Assembly (NCBI GenBank): GCA_041584015.1
Contig: JBFHES010000231.1
Coordinates: forward strand, 1 to 7,238
From: JBFHES01 sp041584015
GTDB taxonomy: Bacteria > Bacteroidota > Bacteroidia > Bacteroidales > M50B96
Direction of reading: 5' to 3'
DNA: 7,238 nucleotides
The notes below the pieces were generated by a model. It saw only the letters and a list, made by a program, of their open reading frames with translations. It had not been told where the DNA came from and searched no databases. This document shows, piece by piece, positions 1 to 6,649 of this stretch. The first letter of the stretch is position 1, and each line of letters begins with the position of its first letter. Both the position numbers and the translations under genes were made by a program.

Positions 1-2002
1 GATAATCCATCAAATAATCAGTATTAACATTTGATATATGTTTCTGATTCAGAGAATTAAGAAAAGCATAAAAACTACTAGAATATTTTTTACCACAAAT
101 AACACCAAGGCTTATTTCATTAGAGTAGAGTGTACCATTTAATGGAAAATCAAATGGTTTATGATTTGTAAGAGCCCTCATTGGATGAAAATCCTTTGTT
201 GGTTGATTTGAATTATTATTTGTAAATATTAATTGCGGTTCTAAAAACTGAATTCCTTTATGTTGGGTGAATTTTTTATTGTATTTAGCAGGATGATATG
301 CACGAAAATTCGAATCTAATACCATTATTTCAGCAAATGCAGTATTTTGTGATATTGAAAATTCAAAACCAGTACCTGTATTACTTGGATATTCAAAAAT
401 TAATCTACTATTCTTAAAAAGAAGTTGTTTCCAGTTTTCTAGTAATTCATCATATTGTTTGTTGAACAGTTTTTCTAGCGATACTTTACTCAGGTTTTGT
501 TTTATTTCTTTTGATATTTCCTGCTCACTGGTTAAATGCACTGTAGGTTTGAAAGTTAAAAACGCATATTTATTTCTGTAATCAAAAAACAAGGATAGAT
601 AAATAGACTTATGTACCTGAACAGACTGTTCATTTTGGATTACAGTATTATTACTTCGGGCGAGCCATATTTTGTCTTTGCCATTTGATTCAATTATGTC
701 ATTATTGGAAAATGTCTTAACAATAGCTTGTAACATAAGAGATTTGAAACTGGTGACATTCTCAACATCCTTTTTAGATATGGGAACTCGCAAAATTTGA
801 CCTTTAAGTCCATTACCAAAGACATTATTTATTGATGATAATGTACCTAATGCAAAGACTTTACGCTTAAAAGGCACTGCACAAATGTCTTTGTCTTTTG
901 TTAATTCTTTTAAAGTCGACCAAGGTTTTTCATCTTTGTAATCATATTCAAATTGAAATACTTCTTTTGGGAATACTACTGGATGTAGATTACTTTTTAT
1001 GTACTTATCTGTTCTTGTAATATTATGAGAGAAATTAGTTGTCTCTAGTTCTTCTATTTGTGAACTTGATAGAATCTCAGCTATTTTATCCAAAGAAGAT
1101 TTTTCATTCTCAAAACAAGCTTTACTTAAATGCAATAATGTCTTATCAAATCCATCTGTTGGAATAAAAAAAGCTTCTCTTCCATTTTCCCGAGCAGTTT
1201 CAATAAGTAGTTTTATTTCATCTGTTATTTGATGACCATAACCACACCAATACAATCGACCTGAGCCCTTTTGGCTGTATGCTTGGGTAAGTGCTTTCAT
1301 TAATGACTTATCTCTTCCGCTATACCCAATTACGATAAGATTCTTATCATTGTGATACCTTGATATTGCTTCTACAAAAACATCGTTCTGTGTATCTAAC
1401 TCATCTGTTGTATTTTTTAATGTACTGTATTTATAGTCTCCGTGAAGAGAAATTGACAAGACTTCTTTTCGGCTTTGATTTCTATAAATTCGATCAACAC
1501 TATCCAACGTTATTTCGATTGGAGTAATATTTGCTTGATGAGCCGACTTTACAACTAAACCATCAAAATTTGTTGACCATATAGATTTAATGATTTCTTT
1601 TTCAATTAATAAACATAAAAGCTTATAACCAACATATGGCTCTATGCCTTCAATTAGTGATTGAAAATATTTTCTCCGATCATCTGCAATTGGGTATGCT
1701 TTTTCGGCAAAGAAAGAGTACTCTTCTTCTGAATTTTGTTCTGGGTAGATACCTTCGTTATCAATCCAAGTTTGGATACTTGATCTAACGGAATCATTTT
1801 TTGTATTCTTATAATATTCAGAAGCATTTGGATTCTTTGATAAATAAATATCCTTTTTCCACTCCCAAATACAATCTGAAGCAGATTGTATTCCTGAACT
1901 AATAGAAGCTCCTGCACCAATAAGTATAGAATGAGAAATATCTTTATTTCTTTTTACAGATCTTAAAAAAGCATCATATTCAAGAGTTATATTTTCAATC
2001 AT
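1..2002 (-). CDS. Single-chain SIR2-APAZ-short Argonaute (SPARSA-type) defence protein, C-terminus cut by window edge
   Basis: Read on the minus strand from the ATG at 2002-2000 there are 667 codons with no stop. The first upstream in-frame stop is at 2029-2027, with no other ATG between, so the start is secure. Residues 1 to about 270 are a SIR2 domain: nucleotide-binding GAGAS at 29-33, SSGIQSA at 35-41, CIWEWK at 44-49, STNFDG at 143-148 with the expected catalytic Asn, SLHGDY at 185-190 with the expected His187, and GYSGRD at 226-231. CIWEWK and the spacing of these blocks match, from memory, the SIR2-APAZ proteins paired with short prokaryotic Argonautes. Residues about 290-585 would be the APAZ-like region (N, L1 and L2-like). 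Residues 586-667 hold FLEPQLIF, HPMRAL, KPFDF and ISLGVICGKKY, the pattern found at the start of short pAgo proteins leading into MID. In this family guide-directed recognition of invader DNA triggers NAD+ loss by the SIR2 part. The single-chain reading is inferred; roughly 400 residues of MID-PIWI should follow outside the window. The alternative is an unusually long SIR2-APAZ protein with a separate Ago gene. Confidence 0.85.
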   Translation of the reverse strand, partial: MIENITLEYDAFLRSVKRNKDISHSILIGAGASISSGIQSASDCIWEWKKDIYLSKNPNASEYYKNTKNDSVRSSIQTWIDNEGIYPEQNSEEEYSFFAEKAYPIADDRRKYFQSLIEGIEPYVGYKLLCLLIEKEIIKSIWSTNFDGLVVKSAHQANITPIEITLDSVDRIYRNQSRKEVLSISLHGDYKYSTLKNTTDELDTQNDVFVEAISRYHNDKNLIVIGYSGRDKSLMKALTQAYSQKGSGRLYWCGYGHQITDEIKLLIETARENGREAFFIPTDGFDKTLLHLSKACFENEKSSLDKIAEILSSSQIEELETTNFSHNITRTDKYIKSNLHPVVFPKEVFQFEYDYKDEKPWSTLKELTKDKDICAVPFKRKVFALGTLSSINNVFGNGLKGQILRVPISKKDVENVTSFKSLMLQAIVKTFSNNDIIESNGKDKIWLARSNNTVIQNEQSVQVHKSIYLSLFFDYRNKYAFLTFKPTVHLTSEQEISKEIKQNLSKVSLEKLFNKQYDELLENWKQLLFKNSRLIFEYPSNTGTGFEFSISQNTAFAEIMVLDSNFRAYHPAKYNKKFTQHKGIQFLEPQLIFTNNNSNQPTKDFHPMRALTNHKPFDFPLNGTLYSNEISLGVICGKKYSSSFYAFLNSLNQKHISNVNTDYLMDY

Positions 2003-2025
2003 GTAGTCTGTCTTTTTAGCTTGGC

Positions 2026-2047
2026 GTTAACGTATCAATATGTAAAC
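2026..2047. promoter_or_regulatory. Operator-like imperfect inverted repeat before the SIR2-Ago gene
   Basis: GTTAACGTA and TATGTAAAC are 9-base arms that match at 7 of 9 positions when inverted, separated by TCAA. The site sits 24-45 bases upstream of the SIR2-Ago start and includes the 8-base palindrome CGTTAACG at 2025-2032. It could be a repressor site or a small hairpin in the leader. No regulator gene is visible nearby, so the role is a guess. Confidence 0.25.
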
Positions 2048-2102
2048 CTCACTTGATTTTATATTACTTATCTCGTTTAGTTGAAAGGTGTACATACTTA
2101 CC

Positions 2103-2110
2103 CAAAAATA
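2103..2110 (-). promoter_or_regulatory. Candidate Bacteroidota -7 element for the SIR2-Ago gene
   Basis: The minus strand reads TATTTTTG, a full match to the Bacteroidota sigma -7 consensus TAnnTTTG. No TTG-like -33 element is visible at the usual distance. Transcription from here would give a leader of roughly 90 bases that includes the inverted repeat at 2026-2047. In AT-rich DNA such a match can occur by chance. Confidence 0.3.
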
Positions 2111-2280
2111 GGAAATAAAAACACCATATTGCACTGTAGACTATAAATCTTACATTGGCTTTCCTAAAAGGGCAAATCGATAATATGCTTTATTGGAAAA
2201 ACATAAGGCTGCTTGATAACTTAAGCTTCGGTGTTTTAAATAATGCTTTACAGCTCTTATGTTTAAACACAAAAGGCTAT

Positions 2281-2535
2281 TTAAAGCTTTTCGGTCGGTA
2301 CTTTTTTATCGTCAACAAAAAGATGGCACTTAACTGAAAAGCTACCTCCTAAGCTTACTTTAATAAGTTTGCGCTCACCATTTCTATCAATAACATGACC
2401 GCTTAAATTTGATCCAAAAACACCAAATCGGTGATCTTGTAATTCGTCGTTTACATATAACAATTCGCCATTAAACCAGGTGTTTATTGCACGTATTCTG
2501 GAATCCTCAAATTGCGCTGTCCATTCACTTTCCAT
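2281..2535 (-). CDS. Small conserved-looking protein of unknown function (84 aa)
   Basis: An ATG-started frame of 84 codons ends at TAA. The product is short, mixed-charge and rich in predicted beta strands, with no signal peptide or membrane segment, so it is probably cytoplasmic. Recognisable blocks are TWFNGELLYVNDELQD at about residues 19-34, FGVFGSNLSGHV at about 38-49, and IKVSLGGSFSVKCHLFVDDK near the end. The WFNGE...LYV...ELQD plus IKV.LGG...V.C.LFVDDK pattern looks like a small family I have a vague memory of as hypothetical proteins, without a known role. Composition is protein-like rather than that of a random frame, which is why it is kept. It lies 109 bases downstream of the beta-barrel gene on the same strand and 278 bases upstream of the SIR2-Ago gene. 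No function is proposed. Confidence 0.7.
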   Translation of the reverse strand: MESEWTAQFEDSRIRAINTWFNGELLYVNDELQDHRFGVFGSNLSGHVIDRNGERKLIKVSLGGSFSVKCHLFVDDKKVPTEKL

Positions 2536-2588
2536 ACTTGTTTAATTTGTTTTAGCCCTTTACCTTGTACACCTAGTTCAACAACCCA

Positions 2589-2604
2589 AGCTTTTTAAAA
2601 AGCT
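2589..2604. repeat. 16-base perfect AT-rich palindrome between two minus-strand genes
   Basis: AGCTTTTTAAAAAGCT is a perfect palindrome lying 41 bases past the stop of the beta-barrel gene and about 54 bases before the start of the 84-residue protein, both on the minus strand. It has a short run of T on either strand and might act as a weak terminator or binding site. It lacks the GC-rich stem of a typical intrinsic terminator. Confidence 0.35.
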
Positions 2605-2644
2605 ATTGATTGTATTTTATTCGGATGAAATAAACAGAGCTGTG

Positions 2645-3376
2645 CTATTCGCCCCACTCTTCGTCATGCAGTATCAAACCAACATCATAGGTTAATCCGG
2701 CCATAAAGTTTAAGTAAAGCATACTGGTGATACTGGTGTTAGCCGCAATCTTTAAATGATCGCGTGTATTGTTATTCAAGTCGTATATAAGCTGCGACGA
2801 GATTTGAAACGACATTTTGCGATTGATCGGAAAATTAAAACCTGTTTTGGTGTACAAACTAAACACACCTCTCGAAACAACATTATCCTGCTTTCCGCTT
2901 AATATTTCTTCATAGGCTGATATCTCGGTTCCGTTCACCTCATAGCTGTTTTGCGATCCATCCATATTCACGCGCATAATCCACGCAAACGAAGGTCCGG
3001 CATTAAGAAAATACTGTACCTTACGACCAACCGTATAGTCAATCATGTATGCAAACCGCAAGGAATTCATGGCAACATCAACATTGGCATTCCCATACTC
3101 ATAGGTCTTATCAAAAGCCGACTGGATATTAAAAACCGAATTAGTAAAGTTGATGAGCACTTTTCCATCCACCGTTTTTTTCTTATCGAGCTTAAGGGTA
3201 AGGCCTACCTGAAAGCCGGAAAGATGGTTTACATCAACGTTCAAATATTCATCATCGAAATTTCGCGAGTTCAATAACAAATTATTTGTTCCACCTTCAA
3301 GGGTAAGTAATTGCTGCGCTGATAAGGGATTTATCGCCAGCTGAAGGAAAAAAACGACAAGCAACAAGTACTTCAT
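2645..3376 (-). CDS. Predicted outer-membrane beta-barrel protein (243 aa)
   Basis: The product begins with a clear Sec signal peptide: a Lys after Met, the hydrophobic core LLLVVFFLQLAI, and LSAQQ with likely cleavage after Ala20. The mature part is a series of alternating hydrophobic/polar strands joined by Asn/Asp-rich turns, for example residues 54-64, 105-115, 119-135, 172-183, 187-200 and 217-234. The segment YFLNAGPSFAW at about 122-132 resembles the strand seen in small Bacteroidota outer-membrane barrels annotated as PorT-family or generic outer membrane beta-barrel proteins. It is therefore probably an eight-strand-class barrel in the outer membrane. Ligand and role are unknown. The C-terminus ends in an acidic tail (HDEEWGE) rather than the usual terminal aromatic. 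It follows the histidine kinase gene on the same strand with a 122-base gap. A weak -7-like TATATTAG lies on the minus strand at 3399-3406. The start is supported because the signal peptide begins right at this ATG. Confidence 0.75.
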   Translation of the reverse strand: MKYLLLVVFFLQLAINPLSAQQLLTLEGGTNNLLLNSRNFDDEYLNVDVNHLSGFQVGLTLKLDKKKTVDGKVLINFTNSVFNIQSAFDKTYEYGNANVDVAMNSLRFAYMIDYTVGRKVQYFLNAGPSFAWIMRVNMDGSQNSYEVNGTEISAYEEILSGKQDNVVSRGVFSLYTKTGFNFPINRKMSFQISSQLIYDLNNNTRDHLKIAANTSITSMLYLNFMAGLTYDVGLILHDEEWGE

Positions 3377-3423
3377 TTTGTTTTGTTTTAGTTGTGCACT
3401 AATATAACATTCCTGTTAAAATA

Positions 3424-3442
3424 AAATTGTATAAAACAATTT
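3424..3442. repeat. Inverted repeat in the gap between the kinase and barrel genes
   Basis: AAATTGT and ACAATTT are perfect 7-base inverted arms around a 5-base spacer. The site lies 57 bases past the kinase stop and 48 bases before the barrel gene start on the minus strand. It could be an AT-rich terminator for the kinase or an operator for the barrel gene. Neither can be chosen from sequence alone. Confidence 0.3.
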
Positions 3443-3498
3443 GCTAATGCGAATGACAACTACACCGTTTTAGGAATTATTACTAAATAATGGTGGAC

Positions 3499-4701
3499 TT
3501 ATTTTTTTAGGGTGAAAATAAATTTCGCTCCCTTGCCAGGCTCCGATTCAAGTGTAATGCTACCATCTAATTTTTCTACAATCTTTTTAACGGTAGCTAA
3601 ACCAATTCCATTTCCTTGCATTCCATTTTTATCAGCGGCGGTTAACACCTCAAATATGCGAAATACTCGATCGTGATATTCAGGTAAAATACCGGGTCCA
3701 TTATCACGCACATAGAACTCATATTCCATGTTATTCTCTGAAACACCTACTTCTACCTCAACCAAATTTTTATCGCTGTATTTAACCGCATTTGCAATTA
3801 GGTTGATAAGTATTTGATCAATGGCCGTTTTATTGGAATAGATTTCTTTTAACTCTGTGTTCAGGCTTAATTTTAAATCATGATCAAATGCAAACAAACC
3901 CGAAATATTCTTCAGTAGCTCTTCCAGGTTGATGATCGAATTAAACTCCTTTAATACGGTTTCGCTCTTGCTATACTCCAGCAGGCCATCAATCAAACCA
4001 GTTAACTTCTGAGAAGAGCCATCTAATAAGTCGAGCATATGACGACCTTCAGCATCAAATTTATCATAATAGAAGTCCTTTAATAACTGCGACATATTTG
4101 AAATGCCCACCAAGGGTGATTTAAGATCATGCGCCGCAACATAGGCAAAACTCTCCAACTCCTGATTTTTTTCCTCCAGGGCACTAAGTGCATTCTCCAG
4201 TAATTGCTTGTTCTTGCGCAACTTGAATAAATTAATAACCTGTCTTGATAATGCTTTAAGCGAACTAATCTGGCTTTGGCTTAACAGCTTTGGTTTATGA
4301 TCTATCACGCACAAGGTTCCCAAGGGAAAGCCCTCGTCTGAAACAAGCGGCATACCGGCATAAAAAATAACAAAGGGGTCGCCGGTAACCAGTGGGTTGT
4401 CATGAAATCGTTCGTCGGTGCGCGCATCCTGAATGATAAATAAGCTTTCGGGGTCGTTTATGGCATGCGCACAAAATGCATGTTCTTTTGGAGTTTCGCT
4501 TGCATCCAAACCATGATGCGATTTGAACCACTGTCGTTTATTATCGATAAGACTAACCAGCGCAACAGGCGTATTACAAATTTCGGCAGCAATGGCTGTT
4601 AAGTTATCATAATCGCACTCAGGCAAGGTATCCAATATCGAATAAGATTCTAAATTTCTAAGCCTCTCCTGTTCGTGCTTATATATCTCTGGCTCTATCA
4701 T
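3499..4701 (-). CDS. Soluble GAF-domain sensor histidine kinase (400 aa)
   Basis: This is a two-component sensor kinase with no transmembrane segment, so it should sense something in the cytoplasm. Residues about 15-160 form a GAF domain of the kind common in phytochrome-like and stand-alone GAF kinases: LDTLPECDYDNLTAIAAEIC at 24-43, VALVSLIDNKRQWFKS at 46-61, FCAHAI at 76-81, and FYAGMPL...GFPLGTLCVID at 113-134. Residues about 160-185 are a coiled-coil linker. The HisKA dimerisation part follows with AAHDLKSPL, placing the phospho-accepting His at 191. The ATPase part has the N box (QILINLIANAVKYSD, 296-310), G1 box DNGPGI at 333-338, F-box-like RIFEVL at 348-353 and G2 box GNGIGLA at 363-369, so all catalytic motifs are intact. 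There is no receiver domain and no response regulator gene within the window, so the partner is unknown. It is divergent from apbE and has its own -7 element. Confidence 0.92.
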   Translation of the reverse strand: MIEPEIYKHEQERLRNLESYSILDTLPECDYDNLTAIAAEICNTPVALVSLIDNKRQWFKSHHGLDASETPKEHAFCAHAINDPESLFIIQDARTDERFHDNPLVTGDPFVIFYAGMPLVSDEGFPLGTLCVIDHKPKLLSQSQISSLKALSRQVINLFKLRKNKQLLENALSALEEKNQELESFAYVAAHDLKSPLVGISNMSQLLKDFYYDKFDAEGRHMLDLLDGSSQKLTGLIDGLLEYSKSETVLKEFNSIINLEELLKNISGLFAFDHDLKLSLNTELKEIYSNKTAIDQILINLIANAVKYSDKNLVEVEVGVSENNMEYEFYVRDNGPGILPEYHDRVFRIFEVLTAADKNGMQGNGIGLATVKKIVEKLDGSITLESEPGKGAKFIFTLKK

Positions 4702-4725
4702 AAACTCACTTGTTTAATAGTATAC

Positions 4726-4743
4726 ATTGATTAGCAAATCAAT
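4726..4743. promoter_or_regulatory. Operator-like inverted repeat in the kinase leader
   Basis: ATTGATT and AATCAAT are perfect 7-base inverted arms with spacer AGCA. The site lies between the candidate kinase -7 element at 4771-4778 and the kinase start at 4701, a position suited to a repressor site or leader hairpin. The bound factor is unknown. Confidence 0.35.
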
Positions 4744-4770
4744 TTCAACGCTTTTTTTAACGTGCAAATA

Positions 4771-4778
4771 CAAATATA
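4771..4778 (-). promoter_or_regulatory. Candidate -7 promoter element for the histidine kinase
   Basis: The minus strand reads TATATTTG, a full match to the Bacteroidota TAnnTTTG element. A TTG occurs upstream on the minus strand (4803-4801) with a 22-base gap, a little longer than usual. The implied leader is about 60-65 bases and contains the inverted repeat at 4726-4743. Confidence 0.5.
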
Positions 4779-4898
4779 GTTTTAAAAAATAGCTATCTCA
4801 CAATCAATTAAAACAAGTATTTTCAATAGTGCTATTATTTACTTTTTAATCGTGCTTACAATAATGCTAATAATGAATTACGACCTCACTCAATTCCA

Positions 4899-4906
4899 TA
4901 TCTTTG
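4899..4906 (+). promoter_or_regulatory. Candidate -7 promoter element for apbE
   Basis: TATCTTTG matches the Bacteroidota TAnnTTTG element exactly and lies 22 bases before the apbE ATG, which would give a short leader of about 15 bases. A perfect TTG is not present at the -33 position; TTA occurs there instead. No Shine-Dalgarno sequence is obvious, which is normal in this phylum. Confidence 0.6.
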
Positions 4907-4928
4907 CAAAAATTAGAAATCTAAGATT

Positions 4929-5933
4929 ATGAAAAGATATAGCATATTGCTGATACTTGCCAGTTTACTATTTGTGGCTTGTAATGATAAGAGCAACTAC
5001 TCACAACTAATGGGCTTTACCCAAGGCACTACCTATAATATTATTTACGATAATCCTACCAATTTTAAAATGGAGATTGACTCACTGCTAGCAGAGTTTG
5101 ACACCTCTCTTTCCTCTTACAATTCATCTTCCATCATCTCACGCATCAACCGAAACGAAACAGATGTTGAGCTAGACAATTTCTTTACAACAGTTGTTGA
5201 GGCCTCACTTGAAATTAGTCGCCAAACCGATGGTGCTTTTGATATTACTGTGGCGCCAATTGTTAAAGCCTACGGATTTGGTTTGGCCAACAAAGACATC
5301 ATCACCGACGAGCTTATTGACAGCCTCAGGGAGTTTGTACATTTCGATTTGGTTACCATTGAGAACAATCGATTAAACAAGGCGCACCCAAATGTTAGCA
5401 TCGACGTTAATGCAGTAGCTCAGGGCTATTCGGTTGATGTGGTTGCAAATTATCTTGAATCGCTGGGAATGCAAAACTACCTGGTTGAAATTGGCGGCGA
5501 GGTGCTTACCAAGGGTGTGAATCGCGAGGGAGCAAATTGGCGCGTTGGTGTTGACAAACCAATAGACGACACCACAGGTGTTGCCCCACATAAGCTACAG
5601 GCTGTGGTTGAATTAAAAAACAAAGCGCTGGCAACCTCCGGAAACTATCGCAAATTTTACATTGAAGATGGTATTAAATATGCCCACACCATTGATCCTC
5701 GACTTGGCCGTCCAGTACTACACAATTTATTAAGCGCAACCGTAATAGCAGATGATTGTATGTCGGCCGATGCCTATGCAACCGCCTTTATGGTGATGGG
5801 AGCCGAAGAAGCAATGGAGTTTGCCACCAACAATAATCTTGATGTCTATCTAATTATTGCTGATAAAGAAGATTCCTACAAAATTCTGCAGACACCGGGG
5901 TTTAAGGAATATGTTGCCCGGGAATTTGAGTAA
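4929..5933 (+). CDS. apbE: FAD:protein FMN transferase, lipoprotein (334 aa)
   Basis: ApbE moves FMN from FAD onto a Thr/Ser of target proteins, classically the NqrB/NqrC and RnfD/RnfG subunits of sodium- or proton-pumping redox complexes, and needs Mg2+. The protein opens with a lipoprotein signal peptide: Lys2-Arg3, a hydrophobic core, and a lipobox FVAC with Cys18, so it is probably anchored on the periplasmic side of a membrane. Family blocks occur in order: MGFTQGTTYNI at 28-38, SSYNSSSIISRIN at 62-74, TDGAFDITVAPIV at 100-112, DVNAVAQGYSVD at 159-170, YLVEIGGEV at 184-192, ALATSGNYRKF at 233-243, AHTIDPRLGRPV at 252-263, and the metal-binding MSADAYATAF at 278-287 with Asp281 and Thr285. 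The length is typical of the family and nothing key is missing. No nqr, rnf or other flavoprotein target gene is seen in the window, so its substrate is encoded elsewhere. It is monocistronic as far as visible, followed by a strong hairpin. Confidence 0.95.
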   Translation: MKRYSILLILASLLFVACNDKSNYSQLMGFTQGTTYNIIYDNPTNFKMEIDSLLAEFDTSLSSYNSSSIISRINRNETDVELDNFFTTVVEASLEISRQTDGAFDITVAPIVKAYGFGLANKDIITDELIDSLREFVHFDLVTIENNRLNKAHPNVSIDVNAVAQGYSVDVVANYLESLGMQNYLVEIGGEVLTKGVNREGANWRVGVDKPIDDTTGVAPHKLQAVVELKNKALATSGNYRKFYIEDGIKYAHTIDPRLGRPVLHNLLSATVIADDCMSADAYATAFMVMGAEEAMEFATNNNLDVYLIIADKEDSYKILQTPGFKEYVAREFE

Positions 5934-5988
5934 GCCTTAATTCCTACGAGGGTTTAAATGCCTTATTGAAATATGCATTTTCGTTCTG

Positions 5989-6019
5989 CATAGCCTGCTG
6001 CCAATGGCATCAGGCTATG
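5989..6019 (+). terminator. Strong hairpin after apbE, possible terminator
   Basis: CATAGCCTG pairs perfectly with CAGGCTATG (9 bp); inside, after one C/T mismatch, TGCC pairs with GGCA around an AAT loop. The hairpin starts 56 bases past the apbE stop. No run of T follows it on the plus strand, nor on the minus strand in the other direction, so it is not a textbook intrinsic terminator. It may protect the 3' end of the transcript or be part of the repeat-rich region that starts here. Confidence 0.45.
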
Positions 6020-6063
6020 AACCAAGAAACAAGCTTGATATGGCCGTTAAAATTGTTTTCTGT

Positions 6064-6119
6064 TTGAGCTGGGTCCTAATCAACTTTCTTTCTGTTCATT
6101 TTGGCTACCGTCCAAAATG
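6064..6119 (+). repeat. Repeat block A, copy 1
   Basis: This 56-base block begins TTGAGCTGG and ends CCAAAATG, with TTCATTTTGGCTACCG inside. By eye it matches 7075-7130 at 50 of 56 positions in the same orientation. Its last six bases overlap the first bases of block B. Confidence 0.85.
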
Positions 6120-6238
6120 CAGTCGGGTTTAGGATGAAATCCCAATGAGATTATTTATTCGTAATTGAACTTTCGATGTTCTACATTTAATGGGCTTATT
6201 ATTTAATGAGATTCCTGATTAAGCCAGGAATGATGGAG
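6114..6238 (+). repeat. Repeat block B, copy 1
   Basis: The block starts AAAATGCAGTCGGGTTT and ends AGGAATGATGGAG, and matches 6906-7029 in direct orientation with one single-base length difference. Identity is high at both ends and lower in the middle. It contains two small hairpins: GGAT-GAA-ATCC near 6133, and TTCCTG...CAGGAA at about 6212-6230. Selective conservation of the ends suggests that the paired elements matter, although that is inference. Confidence 0.85.
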
Positions 6239-6247
6239 TGCGCAGGG

Positions 6248-6263
6248 GTTGTTTATAAACAAC
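6248..6263. repeat. 16-base perfect palindrome
   Basis: GTTGTTTATAAACAAC is a perfect palindrome that begins 10 bases after the end of block B copy 1. It could be a protein binding site or a cruciform/hairpin element. No counterpart follows block B copy 2. Confidence 0.5.
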
Positions 6264-6332
6264 ACATGAGGACACGCGCGACAGCATGATTGTGCGATGG
6301 CCGGATCAAAGAGCGGGCCGGCGTAGGCGGGA

Positions 6333-6426
6333 GCTGCTGCCGCTTAGGAAACAAGTAAGAGTATTTGGATTAGAATTGTTCTGCTTCTGAGTGTCAGATT
6401 TTATTAGATAGAGTAAAGGCAGCAGC
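6333..6426. repeat. Distant inverted repeat GCTGCTGCC / GGCAGCAGC
   Basis: A perfect 9-base inverted repeat has arms at 6333-6341 and 6418-6426, enclosing 76 bases. The same neighbourhood also carries a direct repeat AGGCGGG (about 6325 and 6429) and a short GCCGG...CCGGC pair near 6299-6322. Together these could fold into a long-range stem. Confidence 0.4.
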
Positions 6427-6463
6427 GAGGCGGGCTGAAGCATTCTTTGATCTTGATTTTTCG

Positions 6464-6485
6464 TTCTTTGCATCAAGGCAAAGAA
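6464..6485. repeat. Hairpin TTCTTTGC-ATCAAG-GCAAAGAA
   Basis: Perfect 8-base inverted arms surround a 6-base loop. It lies in the non-coding stretch with no gene immediately on either side. It might act as a structured RNA element. Confidence 0.45.
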
Positions 6486-6561
6486 TAGCTTATAATAGTT
6501 CGATTAGTAGCTGCGTTTTGCACATTCAGTTATAGCCGACAAGTAAATCTCCGGTAATCAA

Positions 6562-6592
6562 CTTTCCTTTTTTGATTGACCAAAAAAGAAAG
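6562..6592. repeat. Bulged hairpin in an A/T-run tract
   Basis: CTTTCCTTTTTTG can pair with CCAAAAAAGAAAG around ATTGA, with one bulged base on each side. The sequence just before it, TAATCAACTTTC, is also the core start of block A, so this may be a diverged third relative of that block. The A/T runs on both sides mean some of the pairing could be fortuitous. Confidence 0.35.
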
Positions 6593-6649
6593 AAAAAAGT
6601 CCTTGCTGCCACCTGTTTTTTTGTAAAACTACAACCCCTCGCTTTTCGC

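Noticed and set aside
1654..1920. 88-codon minus-strand frame
   Set aside because: It overlaps the SIR2 domain in another frame; the long frame has all family motifs.
1..2002. Other SIR2 defence families (DSR1/DSR2, ThsA of Thoeris, SIR2-HerA)
   Set aside because: The CIWEWK block, the APAZ-like middle and the pAgo-like MID-entry segment at the C-terminal end fit SIR2-APAZ/Ago; no SLOG or STALD-type domain and no HerA neighbour was seen.
2198..2264. Inverted 9-mer AAACATAAG / CTTATGTTT after the 84-residue gene as a terminator
   Set aside because: The loop is 49 bases and the arms are AT-rich, so chance is likely.
2155..2337. 60-codon plus-strand frame
   Set aside because: It starts with TTG, overlaps the end of the 84-residue gene on the other strand, and shows no recognisable motif.
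2951..3277. 108-codon plus-strand frame
   Set aside because: It is antisense to the beta-barrel gene, which has a signal peptide and barrel-like strands; the antisense translation looks random.
5194..5591. Two short frames, plus and minus, inside apbE
   Set aside because: They are shadows of apbE, whose family motifs run through the whole interval.
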